Shown: positions 5,250 through 5,289 of the stretch, piece after piece | Layout of the letters: the number at the start of each line of letters is the position of its first letter | How positions within the stretch are numbered: position 1 is the first letter of the stretch | Source of the DNA: an uncultured Lachnospiraceae bacterium | GTDB taxonomy: Bacteria; Bacillota; Clostridia; Lachnospirales; Lachnospiraceae | Direction of reading: 5' to 3' | Length of the DNA stretch: 5,289 nucleotides | Assembly: GCA_910579275.1 (NCBI GenBank) | Contig: CAJTTO010000084.1 | Location: 1-5,289, forward strand | Made by a program: the position numbers and the translations under genes | Notes under the pieces: generated by a model | Seen by the model: only the letters and a program-made list of their open reading frames with translations | The model's database searches: none | Told to the model about the DNA's origin: nothing

Positions 5250-5289
5250 ATGTCAATAGGTAAAATGAAAAATGCTCAAGAAATTTTTT
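5250..5289 (+). CDS. Possible start of a divergent gene (truncated by window end)
   Basis: An ATG at 5250 opens a frame that runs off the right edge, encoding MSIGKMKNAQEIF. A second in-frame ATG at 5265 is preceded by a weak AGG (5258-5260). There is an in-frame stop at 5244-5246, so a start would have to be here. No strong ribosome binding site is present, and thirteen codons are too few to assign a family. Support comes mainly from the rightward promoter at 5143-5168, about 80 bases upstream, and the divergent AraC regulator. The true gene may begin further right. Confidence 0.3.
   Translation, partial: MSIGKMKNAQEIF

Noticed and set aside
1..5289. CRISPR arrays, tRNA or rRNA genes, insertion sequence ends, retron reverse transcriptase
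   Set aside because: No regularly spaced repeats, cloverleaf-type sequences, transposase frames or reverse transcriptase motifs were seen on either strand.

Overview
The window looks like an accessory region from a low-to-moderate GC Firmicute, probably a gut Lachnospiraceae or other Clostridia relative. This is inferred from strong AGGAGG-type ribosome binding sites, AT-rich intergenic DNA, extended -10 promoters and the protein families present. No rRNA, tRNA, CRISPR array, transposase or integrase was seen.

Layout, left to right. (1) A TIGR02646/PtuB-like HNH endonuclease ends at 733; its frame is open to the left edge, so its start and its usual ATPase partner would lie outside the window. 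(2) A 227-base gap carries a plausible extended -10 promoter, two hairpins and a strong intrinsic terminator, followed by a tandem Shine-Dalgarno leader. It looks like an attenuated leader for the next gene. (3) Positions 961-3067 hold one ancestral gene for a large polyvalent (LPD1-type) protein of mobile elements. It is split into two reading frames by an extra base in or near an A8 run at 1482-1489. The C-terminal part carries an HELFH zincin-like motif. A hairpin terminator follows. (4) Positions 3251 to about 3731 are the wreck of an AAA_14/DUF4143-type ATPase: Walker A is lost, and there is a nonsense codon, a second frameshift and a large internal deletion. (5) On the minus strand, 3760-4947 is an intact AraC-family regulator with a good promoter and ribosome binding site. 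(6) The last 340 bases form a divergent regulatory region whose plus-strand promoter probably drives a gene that has barely begun at the right edge.

How the parts fit: the HNH nuclease (probable phage defence) and the LPD1 protein (mobile-element polyvalent protein) point to mobile-element cargo. The ATPase relic and the split LPD1 gene show this cargo is decaying or highly variable. The AraC regulator is probably unrelated to them and more likely controls itself and the divergent gene to its right. I see no complete new system here. The best leads are the A8 frameshift, the attenuator-like leader and the missing left partner of the HNH gene.
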